DNA of 8,549 nucleotides from Candidatus Sulfotelmatobacter sp. (GTDB lineage: Bacteria; Acidobacteriota; Terriglobia; Terriglobales; Acidobacteriaceae): assembly GCA_030049565.1 (NCBI GenBank), contig JASIKQ010000665.1, forward strand, positions 1-8,549, in the 5' to 3' direction. Below, piece by piece: positions 1 to 7,216 of the stretch (position 1 is its first letter; each line of letters opens with the position of its first letter). A program made the translations under genes and the position numbers. Under the pieces are notes generated by a model. It had not been told where the DNA came from, searched no databases, and worked only from the letters and a program-made list of their open reading frames with translations.

Positions 1-545
1 CCCTGACCATCACTTCGCTCGAACCCATGCTCGCGGTTGCTACGCCGGGGAACAATGCCGAGGCCGGTTCACCGGTTAACATTCAGGCATCAGCCTCGCC
101 CACGCCCGGGCACAGCATCAGCGAATGGAAGATCTATGTCGATAGCATGGGCGAATACAGCGCCGGCGCGGTCGACTCCATCAATGCAAAGATATCTGCG
201 TCCTCCGGAACGCACACGCTGACCGTTCGCGCCTGGGATTCATCGGGCGTCTCAGGCGACCAGATCTTTAATGTGCAGGTAAATACGGTTGCCGTGAACA
301 TCAGCAATCCCGCGAATGGTGTAACGGCAACTTCTCCAATAAACGTCAGCGCCAACGCAGCCTCAGCCCACGCGATTACGGGATGGGCGATCTACGTCGA
401 TTCCGTCACCGCGTTCGCTCAGGATAACGGCGGCTCCATCAATCCGGATATTGTTATGAGTCCCGGCAAGCACTCGGTAGTGGTTCGCGCGTGGGACAGC
501 ATAGGAGCTTACGGCAGTCAGACCATCACCGTCTCAGTCCCCTAA
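1..545 (+). CDS. Secreted Ig-like repeat protein, 3' end only
   Basis: This is the C-terminal part of a larger protein. The frame is open from base 3 and ends at TAA 543-545; the first in-frame ATG (27) is probably internal. The visible residues form two tandem beta-sandwich-like repeats with an exact 86-residue period. Each carries a W-[KA]-IYVDS motif in its first half and a G-[TK]-H-x-[LV]-x-VRAWDS-x-G motif in its second half, and each closes on an alternating beta strand. The residues before the ATG (LTITSLEP) line up with the closing strand of the last repeat (QTITVSVP) exactly two periods later, so at least one more repeat lies upstream. Such repeats are typical of Ig-like modules in exported bacterial proteins that bind surfaces or glycans; that role is inference. 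The N-terminus, any signal peptide and any catalytic domain are outside the window. There are no cysteines. The stop is followed within 15 bases by a terminator hairpin. Confidence 0.85.
   Translation, partial: LTITSLEPMLAVATPGNNAEAGSPVNIQASASPTPGHSISEWKIYVDSMGEYSAGAVDSINAKISASSGTHTLTVRAWDSSGVSGDQIFNVQVNTVAVNISNPANGVTATSPINVSANAASAHAITGWAIYVDSVTAFAQDNGGSINPDIVMSPGKHSVVVRAWDSIGAYGSQTITVSVP
27..542 (+). repeat. Two tandem 86-residue Ig-like repeats
   Basis: The protein repeats with a period of 258 bases. The shared Trp of the W-x-IYVDS motif falls at codons starting near 126 and 384, and the RAWDS motif near 228 and 486. The two copies differ clearly at the DNA level, so this is an old domain duplication and not a recent one. 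Confidence 0.8.
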
Positions 546-559
546 TTCCTACTTGTTGG

Positions 560-597
560 CGGGTGGCGTACAAAGCTCGTACGCCGCCCGGTTTCTT
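560..597 (+). terminator. Hairpin terminator after Ig-like gene
   Basis: A 12-bp stem (560-571 with 579-590, one G-U pair) encloses a 7-base loop and is followed by a short T-rich stretch (GTTTCTT). It starts 14 bases after the stop codon of the Ig-like gene. The T tract is weak, but the stem is strong and well placed to end that transcript before the receptor gene. Confidence 0.65.
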
Positions 598-659
598 GCG
601 CGAACAGAATGCCAATCAAAACGTTTGTTAAGTGGATTGCTGCGCCCAATTTTTTGCGC

Positions 660-689
660 TCGAAAAAACCGGCAAAAGCGATGTAGAAT
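660..689 (+). promoter_or_regulatory. Possible sigma-70-type promoter for the receptor gene
   Basis: TAGAAT at 684-689 matches the -10 consensus at five of six bases. TCGAAA at 660-665, 18 bases upstream, matches the -35 consensus at four of six. Transcription from here would give a leader of about 80 bases before the ATG at 775. This is the best candidate in the 546-774 gap, but such weak matches occur by chance. Confidence 0.25.
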
Positions 690-763
690 GGGTGCCTTTA
701 TTTCTCCAGTCAATCGATGGATCTCTTGCAGCTATCGCGGCTGGAATAAATCGTGCAAGAACC

Positions 764-770
764 AGGGGGG
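764..770 (+). promoter_or_regulatory. G-rich ribosome binding site of the receptor gene
   Basis: AGGGGGG lies 4 bases before ATG 775. It is a G-run variant of GGAGG with short spacing. Together with the signal peptide that begins at this ATG, it favours this start over the in-frame ATG at 688 and the TTG at 553. Confidence 0.5.
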
Positions 771-774
771 CCCT

Positions 775-3700
775 ATGTCGTCGTTTCGCCGTGTGCCGCT
801 TTCTTCGATTTCACTCTGTCTCGCATTTCTTCTGATCTGCCCTCTGTGCTCATTCGCCCAGACGACGATTTCGACGGGCAGCATCCAGGGAGTCATTACC
901 GATCCCTCCGGCGCTCTGATCGGCAACGCCAAAATTTCCATCAGCAATAAATCCACCGGCCGCGTGCTCACGGTGAAGAGCACATCGGCGGGCGCCTACA
1001 CCTCGGGCGCGCTCACCCCCGGAAACTACACCCTGACCGTCGAAGCCCCGGGATTCAAAACCACAGAAACCGCGGTCACCGTCGAAGTCGGAGTGACCAC
1101 GCCCGGCAACGTGAAGTTGCAGCTCGGGCAGGCTACGCAAGTGGTCGTAGTGCAGGAGACGCCTGTCGAGGTGAACACCCAGCAGGCCACCGTTCAGGGA
1201 GTGTTAACCAGCGACCAGATCGAAAACCTGCCCATCAACGGCCGCAACTTTCTCGATCTCGCGCAGCTCGAGCCGGGCGTGCAGATTCAAGATGGCGGCA
1301 ACTTCGATCCCACCAAGAACGGATTCTCTTCCATCTCCTTCGGCGGACGCTTCGGCCGCACGGCTCGCATCGAGGTCGACGGCCTCGACATCAGCGATGA
1401 AACCGTTGGCACGACCACGCAGAACGTCCCCGCCAGTGACATCCAGGAATTTCAAACGCAGCAGTCATCGCTCGATCTTTCAACCGAACTCACCTCTTCC
1501 GGTTCGGTGAACGTGACCACGAAATCGGGCACCAATCGCTACCATGGCGAGGGGTACTATGCCTTCCGCGATCAGGATCTGGACGCCAACCTTCCCGCCG
1601 CCAGCGACAATTATTTTCAGCGCAACCAATTCGGCGGCAATTTCGGCGGACCGATTCTTAAGGACAAAGTATTTTTCTTCCTGGATGCCGAACGTACCAA
1701 ACAGGACTTGATCAATCCAGTGCTGCCGCAAGCCCCGTTTGTTCCGCTCAGCGGCAATTACGATTCACCATTTCGCGAGGCGGAAGCCGTGGGCCGTCTC
1801 GACTGGCAGATCACCAACAACTACAAGTTCTTCTACCGTTTTACATATGACGAGAACAAAGACGTCTTGGCGATCATTCCGAACTCATTTCAACCCTTCG
1901 CCAATGTGGACCACACGCCCAACCACGCGTTTGGATTGGATTTCAATACCGGCAGCTTCACCCACAGCATTCGCGTTGGCTATATGAAGTTTCGTAATGG
2001 AATCGTCGATGCGACTGCCGGAACCAGCATCTTGAACCCACTCCCCAGCATTGAAGTAGCCATTGGCGGCGATGCGGATTGCCTGACTTCCGGCGTGGAT
2101 GCTTTTTGCTCCGGCCCGAGTTTTCTGGCCCCGCAGCAGACCTATCAATCCAACCGCCAGATAAAATATGACGGGAGCAAAGCCATTGGGGCGCACATCC
2201 TTCGTTACGGCGGCGGCTGGAACCACATCTTTGGAGGGGGCTTTGCCAGCTTCCTGGCGCTCGCCCCCGCTGTCGGCTCCCCGCTTAATAGCTCGACCCA
2301 AGGGTTCGCCGCCGCACTTCCGGGGTGCCTGATTCCGGGCAATAGTTCAACCTGCGGCGCGGGGAACCCGTTGAATTATCCCGTAACCACCGTCTCGCTG
2401 GGCAACGGGCAGGGCTATGCCTCGGAAATACCAGCTTTTGGTTTTCCCGCAGGCGGCAGCGGGCCAGATAATCGCATTTCGTTCTATGTCGGGGATTCCT
2501 GGAAATTCAGGCCGAACCTCACTATCAGCTACGGCTTGCGCTACGTGCGTGACACGGGCCGTACGGACAGCGACTTGGGTCTGATCCCTTCCCTCGCTCA
2601 ATTCGACAATCAGTTCTATTCGGGCTTGGAAGATCGGGTCAATCAACCCAACAAAAACTTCGCGCCGCAATTGGGAGTAGCCTGGGATCCGACAAACAAG
2701 GGTAAGACCGTAGTGCGTGGCGGAATCGGTCTTTTCTATGAGAACTCGATCTGGAACAATATCGAGTTTGACCGTCCCGCTCGGCTCCAGAAGGGATTAT
2801 TCCTGGCCGACACGACCGTCTGCTCTAACGGTAGTCCCGTTTCACTGACTTTGCCGACGGGCACGACGGTTCCTATAACGTTTTGCGGCCAGTCGATAGG
2901 ACAGGCGGCCCCAGCGATCGCGGCCCTGCAAGCTCAGTATCAAGCGGCCACGTTGGCTGCGGGACCCGCCAGCAACCCTTCGTTTATCGGTAACTCCTTA
3001 ACGGACGGCCTGGACTCTACCGGTACGGACCTATTAGCGCCGAACTATGTCAGCCCGCGCTCCCTGCAAATGAATGTCGGCATTCAGCACGAGATACGTC
3101 CGGGAATGGTTTTTACGGCGGACTACCTGCGCAACATCGAAACTCACACACTGCTCGCGATTGATACCAACCACGTGGGCGATGCACGCTTCTTCAATCT
3201 GGCTGCGGCGCAGAACGCAATTGCCGTTACCACAGCTTCATTCGGATGCGCCGGAGGCTTTTCCGCCTCAGCCATAAACTGTGCCATTGGGGCGGGCGCT
3301 ACCATGTCGAGCTTTGCGTCGCCGCAATTCGCGTTGGACGGCACCCCTTTATCGGGCGGACTGGATTCGGGATATTCCTCGCTTGGCGGATTCCCCGCGA
3401 GCTTCGCCTGCGGGGGTCCGAATGGTACATGCCTGACACCGGCAACAGGTGCAGCGTTTCCGGGCATCAACCCGAATGTGGGCTCCAACCAAATGCTATT
3501 CCCCATCGGCTTCGCGAAGAACAATGCGCTCCAGTTATCGTTGAAACAGCGCCTCGGGCATCCCTTCCGAGGCGTTTCCAATTTTGATATGCAAGTGTCT
3601 TACCAGTTGCAAAGCTACATCGCGGCGGCGACCGACAATGACTTCATCACTATCGCCACTGATTTTAACAATCCCCAGCATTATCTGGGTCCGAATGGCC

Positions 3701-4398
3701 TGGACCGCAAACACCAGATTTCCTTCGGCGGCACCATGGATCTACCCATGCACTTCCGCTTCGGTTTAATCGGGCACTTCTACAGCCCACTTCCACAGAC
3801 GCTCACGCTCAGCCCAACCGGCGCCGCCGGCGGCATCTTCGTAACAGACATCACTGGCGACGGTACCGGCGATGGCAGCTTCGCTTCTAATGGTGGTTTC
3901 GGAGACGTGCTGCCGGGGACCAACGTCGGATCATTTGGGCATGGCGTCAGTGCCAAAAACATCAACACGTATATCAACAACTACAACAATACCGAAGTGG
4001 GTAAGCCAACTCCCGCCGGTCAGACCCTGATCAATAACGGATTGTTTAACCTAGGTCAGTTGCTGGCATTGGGGGGAGTGCAGCAGGCGGTACCTACAGC
4101 GCCAGCGAATGAAGCCGCAATGGGTTGGCTGCGCGCCTTCGACACCAGTCTGAACTGGATTTACAAATTCAGGGAAAGCTTCACCATACAGCCGGGAGTT
4201 TCATTCTTTAATCTGTTCAACTTCTCCAATTTTGACGGACCGGCAAACCCGTTAAGCGGAATATTGAGCGGCTCGGTTGGGTCCATCAATGGCACCCCCG
4301 GCGAGCAGCCCGCTAGCAACCGGCTCGGGCTCGGCTCGGGCGTCTTTGCGCTGGGCTCGCCCCGGGTGATCGAGTTCTCAATGAAGTTTAACTTCTAA
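775..4398 (+). CDS. Oar-like TonB-dependent outer-membrane receptor
   Basis: This 1207-residue protein is an outer-membrane receptor of the large Acidobacteriota type. Residues 1-28 form a signal peptide (basic start, hydrophobic core, cut after SFA before Gln29). Residues about 36-118 are a carboxypeptidase-regulatory-like domain (GVITDPSGALI, then G-x-Y and PGNYTLTVEAPGF motifs). Residues about 135-255 are the plug, with LPINGRNF, the conserved EVDGLD, and SGSVNVTTKSGTN. The rest is a long beta-barrel ending in an aromatic-rich strand with a C-terminal Phe, as expected for Bam-dependent assembly. No STN signalling domain is present, so sigma-factor signalling through this receptor is unlikely. 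The mature part has exactly ten cysteines, as five close pairs (436/445, 518/527, 683/704, 825/836, 879/886), probably in surface loops. An Asp/Gly-rich stretch at 1025-1034 (DITGDGTGDG) resembles a calcium-binding loop. Relatives are usually assumed to import large substrates such as oligosaccharides or peptides; the substrate cannot be read here. The start at 775 is chosen for the signal peptide. It appears to be a single-gene unit. Confidence 0.93.
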   Translation: MSSFRRVPLSSISLCLAFLLICPLCSFAQTTISTGSIQGVITDPSGALIGNAKISISNKSTGRVLTVKSTSAGAYTSGALTPGNYTLTVEAPGFKTTETAVTVEVGVTTPGNVKLQLGQATQVVVVQETPVEVNTQQATVQGVLTSDQIENLPINGRNFLDLAQLEPGVQIQDGGNFDPTKNGFSSISFGGRFGRTARIEVDGLDISDETVGTTTQNVPASDIQEFQTQQSSLDLSTELTSSGSVNVTTKSGTNRYHGEGYYAFRDQDLDANLPAASDNYFQRNQFGGNFGGPILKDKVFFFLDAERTKQDLINPVLPQAPFVPLSGNYDSPFREAEAVGRLDWQITNNYKFFYRFTYDENKDVLAIIPNSFQPFANVDHTPNHAFGLDFNTGSFTHSIRVGYMKFRNGIVDATAGTSILNPLPSIEVAIGGDADCLTSGVDAFCSGPSFLAPQQTYQSNRQIKYDGSKAIGAHILRYGGGWNHIFGGGFASFLALAPAVGSPLNSSTQGFAAALPGCLIPGNSSTCGAGNPLNYPVTTVSLGNGQGYASEIPAFGFPAGGSGPDNRISFYVGDSWKFRPNLTISYGLRYVRDTGRTDSDLGLIPSLAQFDNQFYSGLEDRVNQPNKNFAPQLGVAWDPTNKGKTVVRGGIGLFYENSIWNNIEFDRPARLQKGLFLADTTVCSNGSPVSLTLPTGTTVPITFCGQSIGQAAPAIAALQAQYQAATLAAGPASNPSFIGNSLTDGLDSTGTDLLAPNYVSPRSLQMNVGIQHEIRPGMVFTADYLRNIETHTLLAIDTNHVGDARFFNLAAAQNAIAVTTASFGCAGGFSASAINCAIGAGATMSSFASPQFALDGTPLSGGLDSGYSSLGGFPASFACGGPNGTCLTPATGAAFPGINPNVGSNQMLFPIGFAKNNALQLSLKQRLGHPFRGVSNFDMQVSYQLQSYIAAATDNDFITIATDFNNPQHYLGPNGLDRKHQISFGGTMDLPMHFRFGLIGHFYSPLPQTLTLSPTGAAGGIFVTDITGDGTGDGSFASNGGFGDVLPGTNVGSFGHGVSAKNINTYINNYNNTEVGKPTPAGQTLINNGLFNLGQLLALGGVQQAVPTAPANEAAMGWLRAFDTSLNWIYKFRESFTIQPGVSFFNLFNFSNFDGPANPLSGILSGSVGSINGTPGEQPASNRLGLGSGVFALGSPRVIEFSMKFNF

Positions 4399-4445
4399 GG
4401 GACTGCGTAGCATCGGCCCATCTGGGGACAGAAGTAAAAATCAAT

Positions 4446-4490
4446 GTGGGTGCCCCACTTTTCGCGCCCTTTGCGAGAAGTGGGGATTTT
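4446..4490 (+). terminator. Nested palindrome between convergent genes, likely terminator
   Basis: A 13-bp stem (4453-4465 with 4473-4485, one G-U pair) has a 7-base loop and is followed by ATTTT, which fits a rho-independent terminator for the receptor gene. A second, competing hairpin (GTGGG 4446-4450 with CCCAC 4454-4458) overlaps its left arm. On the minus strand the nearest T run lies about 13 bases beyond the stem, so termination of the opposing hydrolase transcript would be weaker. The layout also resembles a dispersed intergenic palindrome (REP-like); copies elsewhere cannot be checked from this window. Confidence 0.6.
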
Positions 4491-4499
4491 CGTCGGGGC

Positions 4500-5963
4500 C
4501 TATTCCTTCTGCCCGACCGTGAATTCCTTCTGCCCGACCGTGAACACCGTCCACGGCCCCGCCTTCATATCTCTCAACAGCGGCTTCTGCCAGGCAAACT
4601 CCGGATGCTTCTCCAGAAAATCTGCCGCCATAAAATCCGCTCCGCACGGGTGTCCCGCACGCGCCACGAAACTCATCTTCGCGGCCATTGCGCTGTCCGT
4701 AGCTTTGCCCTGCACTGCGCCCTCGTCGCTATACGGGCCTCGTTCCCATTGCGGTACGCCGCGCGGCGAGGCGTCTACGTGGCCACACAATGACCGCTCA
4801 TTCGGCTGCTCTTTCTTTTCGAAGCTGTCGTAATGGTCGGATAAGAATTCCTGCGCAAATTTCACATCGATCGTGCCCTTGGCATGCTGCACCATTTCTT
4901 CGGCGCGCACATGCCGCGCATTCATTGATGAAGACATATCGGTAACATCGAATCCGCTCGTTTCCTCTTTAATCAGCTTGGGATCGCGCGCAAAATTCGA
5001 GCTGACGTAGTACCCATCTTTCGTCCGCCAGAGCGGCGTGTTTTTCAGTCCCAGTTCCAGATAAGCTATCTCTCCGGTTTTGCGGTCGCCGATGAGCCAG
5101 TCGTTGGCGTATCCGCCGTTGTTGCCGTCTTCAATAATGCGAACATAATCGTCGATGCTCTGCGCATATTGCAGCGCCTTGCGCGAGCGCACGAACTCAG
5201 GCTTCGCATTCGGATCCCAGCCCTCAAATTGCGTGATGGTCGTCTCCGTAATCATGATGCCTGCAGAATTCACCCCAAAATCATCATCGCTGGTGATCAC
5301 GCCGGGGTATCCATCCATCAGAATCCGTTGCCCATGCTGCGGCACAATGTCGAAAATAACCACCCAGCGCTCGCCATCGAGATACCCAGTCCAGTTATTG
5401 TGCGCGATCACAATCTGATGATCTCTTGTATAACTTCCCGTCGCGATGAAGGCGCTGCAATGCCCCGGCGCCTTCAGCTTGGGCGCGCTCGCCTGCTTCT
5501 CCCGCTTGTTCAGCCACGGGACGTAATAATCCGGGACTTCCTCAAAGGCGTTCAGCGCCACAATGTCATACAAATCAACGTCGGCCCCGTGCGCTCTTGC
5601 GCCATCGGTTATGCCCTGCAACTCCTGCTGATACTCGGTGTCGATGTGTGGCCATAACATTTCTCGCGCGTTAGTGCGAAAGAATTGCCAGTCACGCTGT
5701 GTGTCGTGCGTGCCCAGCAACCTCACAGCGTCCAGACCGTCGGCAATCTCGGGAGCGAGAAGATAGCCGTGCTGGAAGCCGATCTCGGAAGGTGAGCCTT
5801 CGAGATGAACGTAGGTCCAGCCGCCTTTTTGGAAGCGATAGGCCTTTTCGAGGCGCGGATCGGCCTGATGGACGTCAACCGCGAAAGCCGTAACCGCCAC
5901 AGCGGCGGCCAGGACGATCAGAATGACTGCAGAAAATAGCGCCGGCAAACTCTTGTTGAACAT
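4500..5963 (-). CDS. Exported C45 / phospholipase B-like Ntn hydrolase
   Basis: This 487-residue protein belongs to the self-cleaving Ntn-hydrolase group that includes C45 acyltransferases and phospholipase B-like amidases, which hydrolyse amide or ester bonds. Residues 1-28 are a signal peptide ending AFA, so it is exported, probably to the periplasm. The likely nucleophile is Cys169 in PGHCSAF; in this group the chain is cut just before that Cys, here between His168 and Cys169. Supporting motifs follow: AHNNWTGY (187-194), DGYPG (217-221), GVNSAGIMITETTI (230-243), and a C-terminal block with SLCGHVD (391-397), an ARAGHPCG run (434-441), and HPEFAWQ (453-459), which I associate with the phospholipase B-like branch. 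Autoprocessing and substrate are inferred. ATG 5963 is chosen over an in-frame TTG at 5990 because TAGGAG lies 5 bases upstream and the signal peptide starts there. The C-terminus is odd: the last 14 residues are FTVGQKE twice, from an exact 21-bp tandem duplication. It is transcribed toward the receptor gene. Confidence 0.85.
   Translation of the reverse strand: MFNKSLPALFSAVILIVLAAAVAVTAFAVDVHQADPRLEKAYRFQKGGWTYVHLEGSPSEIGFQHGYLLAPEIADGLDAVRLLGTHDTQRDWQFFRTNAREMLWPHIDTEYQQELQGITDGARAHGADVDLYDIVALNAFEEVPDYYVPWLNKREKQASAPKLKAPGHCSAFIATGSYTRDHQIVIAHNNWTGYLDGERWVVIFDIVPQHGQRILMDGYPGVITSDDDFGVNSAGIMITETTITQFEGWDPNAKPEFVRSRKALQYAQSIDDYVRIIEDGNNGGYANDWLIGDRKTGEIAYLELGLKNTPLWRTKDGYYVSSNFARDPKLIKEETSGFDVTDMSSSMNARHVRAEEMVQHAKGTIDVKFAQEFLSDHYDSFEKKEQPNERSLCGHVDASPRGVPQWERGPYSDEGAVQGKATDSAMAAKMSFVARAGHPCGADFMAADFLEKHPEFAWQKPLLRDMKAGPWTVFTVGQKEFTVGQKE
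4502..4544 (-). repeat. Exact 21-bp tandem duplication at hydrolase 3' end
   Basis: Bases 4503-4523 and 4524-4544 are identical, and the shared base at 4502 extends the match to 43 bases with period 21. The length keeps the frame and gives two copies of FTVGQKE as the last residues before the TAG stop (4500-4502). Perfect identity suggests a recent slippage event or an actively varying repeat. Confidence 0.97.
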
Positions 5964-5968
5964 GGCAA

Positions 5969-5973
5969 CTCCT
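5969..5973 (-). promoter_or_regulatory. Ribosome binding site setting the hydrolase start
   Basis: On the minus strand AGGAG lies 5 bases before ATG 5963. This fixes the start at 5963; the upstream in-frame TTG at 5990 has no such site and lies within the predicted promoter. Confidence 0.8.
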
Positions 5974-5989
5974 AACCAGAGTGACTGCA

Positions 5990-5995
5990 ATTGTA
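5990..5995 (-). promoter_or_regulatory. Candidate -10 box for the hydrolase gene
   Basis: TACAAT on the minus strand matches the sigma-70 -10 consensus at five of six bases. It lies between the terminator of the FecR-domain gene (6023-6052) and the hydrolase start. A transcript beginning about 7 bases downstream would have a leader near 20 bases that includes the ribosome binding site. No convincing -35 box is visible at 16-18 bases. Confidence 0.4.
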
Positions 5996-6022
5996 CTCGA
6001 ATTGCTCTCCACTAAATCAGGC

Positions 6023-6052
6023 ACAAAAGAAACGGCGCGCCGAAACGCGCCG
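6023..6052 (-). terminator. Rho-independent terminator of FecR-domain gene
   Basis: Read on the minus strand, a perfect 7-bp GC-only stem (6046-6052 with 6033-6039, 6-base loop TTTCGG) is followed at once by TTTCTTTTGT. It starts about 22 bases after the TAA of the FecR-domain gene and precedes the hydrolase promoter, so the two minus-strand genes are probably transcribed separately. Confidence 0.85.
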
Positions 6053-6073
6053 CGGTTCTATTCAGCTCAAATC

Positions 6074-7207
6074 TTAGCGGCCGCTGTGACCACCGCCACC
6101 GCCGAATCCGCCTCCGCCACCACCGTGGAAGCCGCTCATGCCGCCTCCATGAAAGCCTCCAGCATGGCCGCCGCCGTGGAATAATCCACGGAATCCGCCA
6201 TTCTGCGCCATCATTGGCCCGGAGTGAAATGCTCCACGCGAGGCTCCTCTACCGGTGTAGACGCCGTGCGAATAATTCTTACTGGTAGCGTAGTGCTCTC
6301 CCGGACCCCACGCGCGAACGTCGGCAGCATTAAACGTGTGGAAGTAATGTCCGCCGTAAAACGGCGCACGATATGCCGTCCAGGGAGAATAAAATCCCCA
6401 GCCATACGGACTGAAGAATGTTCCACCCCAGGGCATAAAGGTATAGGCCCCGAACCAGGGATCCCATCCCCATCCACCCCAGCCCCAGGCGCCCCAACCC
6501 CAGCCCCATCCGCCCCAGCCCCCCCACGGACCCCATTCATCCGCGGCCAGCATGTTGGCTTCATCCACATTAGCTTCGGCCAGGTAAGACGACCGTAGGC
6601 TGCTCCAGTTGTAGAGATCGCCGTTCTCGTTCTTCTTCTTATCGAAACTGACTGCCTTCACTCGCGCCGTCTCGGCCACATTCAGCTCGTGCCCGCCTTT
6701 CAACTTCACTTCTTTGTCGCCGTCCTGCACCATCGCCTGGCCGTCGAACACGCGAATTTCATTCTGCCGCAAGTTAAAATCATAGAGCCCCGGCTTCATT
6801 AATCGCGCCACCGTGACCCCTTCCACCACGCGCAAATCGTTCTGCGGATAAATGTCATCCACTTCCACGATGGCGTGCCCCTGCGACAGCCGCACCTGAG
6901 TATTGGTCAGCCCATTCGCCAGCATGGTCACCGAGCTGGCGTCCCCGACCCGCAAAAACACCCCCGGAGTGAGCAACACCTCCACTTTGCCCATCTGCGT
7001 ATCCAGGGTTTGCCCGACTTCCAGATTAGTCTTGCCAACCGATTTTTGGTCAAGAGCCTGATTGCCTATGTAGGCTCCCCCCTCCACGTAGTTGATCGTT
7101 CCCGGAACAGCCGAATTTTGATTCTGGCCCGTAGTAGTTCCCCATGCGGGTATCGATAAAATCGCTGCCAGGAACAAGCCCCACAAGACTTGTGCCCGCA
7201 ACTTCAT
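6074..7207 (-). CDS. FecR-domain exported protein with Gly/Trp-rich tail
   Basis: This 377-residue protein has an N-terminal signal sequence (MKLR, hydrophobic 6-20, probable cut after AWG at 23). A FecR-like beta region spans about residues 62-175: a VGQTLDTQMGKVEVLL stretch, then GVFLRVGDASSV, then a run of short strands with QGHAIVEVDD and DGQAMV. A linker with NWSSLRSSYLAEAN (200-213) follows. From about 223 the chain is low complexity: Gly/Trp repeats (225-248), an aromatic PW/FY/YG segment (250-310), and a Gly/His/Phe-rich tail (337-377). There is no cytoplasmic anti-sigma domain, no FecI-type sigma gene and no STN receptor nearby, so it is not a classical FecR regulator. Many Acidobacteriota FecR-domain proteins are exported and uncharacterised; a structural or surface role is a guess. 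ATG 7207 is chosen because GGAGG lies 4 bases upstream; an in-frame GTG at 7231 lacks one. It has its own terminator. Confidence 0.8.
   Translation of the reverse strand: MKLRAQVLWGLFLAAILSIPAWGTTTGQNQNSAVPGTINYVEGGAYIGNQALDQKSVGKTNLEVGQTLDTQMGKVEVLLTPGVFLRVGDASSVTMLANGLTNTQVRLSQGHAIVEVDDIYPQNDLRVVEGVTVARLMKPGLYDFNLRQNEIRVFDGQAMVQDGDKEVKLKGGHELNVAETARVKAVSFDKKKNENGDLYNWSSLRSSYLAEANVDEANMLAADEWGPWGGWGGWGWGWGAWGWGGWGWDPWFGAYTFMPWGGTFFSPYGWGFYSPWTAYRAPFYGGHYFHTFNAADVRAWGPGEHYATSKNYSHGVYTGRGASRGAFHSGPMMAQNGGFRGLFHGGGHAGGFHGGGMSGFHGGGGGGFGGGGGHSGR
6077..6202 (-). repeat. Gly/His/Phe-rich low-complexity tail coding region
   Basis: This stretch encodes the last 42 residues of the FecR-domain protein, dominated by FHGGG-type units and runs of five to six glycines. 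The DNA is an imperfect GCC/CCA-type repeat and so prone to copy-number change. The histidines could bind metal; that is speculation. Confidence 0.75.
6455..6535 (-). repeat. Gly-Trp repeat coding region
   Basis: About 27 codons encode alternating Gly and Trp with a few Ala, Pro and Asp (residues 225-251 of the FecR-domain protein). On the plus strand this is a C-rich run of CCCCA-type units. Trp at this density is unusual and suggests an aggregating or membrane- or glycan-contacting segment. Confidence 0.8.
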
Positions 7208-7211
7208 AATT

Positions 7212-7216
7212 CCTCC
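7212..7216 (-). promoter_or_regulatory. Ribosome binding site of FecR-domain gene
   Basis: GGAGG on the minus strand lies 4 bases before ATG 7207 and fixes that start. In the 163-base gap 7208-7370 I saw no promoter that I could support for this gene. Confidence 0.75.

Noticed and set aside
553..774. Extension of the receptor to TTG 553 or ATG 688
   Set aside because: The signal peptide starts cleanly at ATG 775. The longer forms would hide it behind up to 74 residues and would overlap the terminator hairpin of the previous gene.
1885..2301. Antisense open frame of 138 codons inside the receptor gene, and similar open frames opposite or within other genes
   Set aside because: They lie wholly inside genes with clear family motifs in the main frame, have low-complexity or shuffled composition, and have no ribosome binding site. 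They are side effects of GC-rich third positions.
4502..4544. CRISPR-like repeat
   Set aside because: The two 21-bp copies are directly adjacent, have no spacer, and are in frame within a gene.
4444..4833. Plus-strand open frames over the 3' end of the hydrolase gene
   Set aside because: They read through the intergenic palindrome and then antisense to conserved hydrolase motifs; no domain is recognisable.
5964..5990. TTG start for the hydrolase at 5990
   Set aside because: ATG 5963 has a strong AGGAG site at proper spacing and begins the signal peptide; the TTG coincides with the candidate -10 box.
6074..7207. Classical FecI-FecR-FecA signalling cassette with the TonB-dependent receptor
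   Set aside because: The receptor has no STN domain, no ECF sigma factor gene is present, the FecR protein has a cleavable signal and no cytoplasmic anti-sigma part, and the hydrolase gene lies between them.
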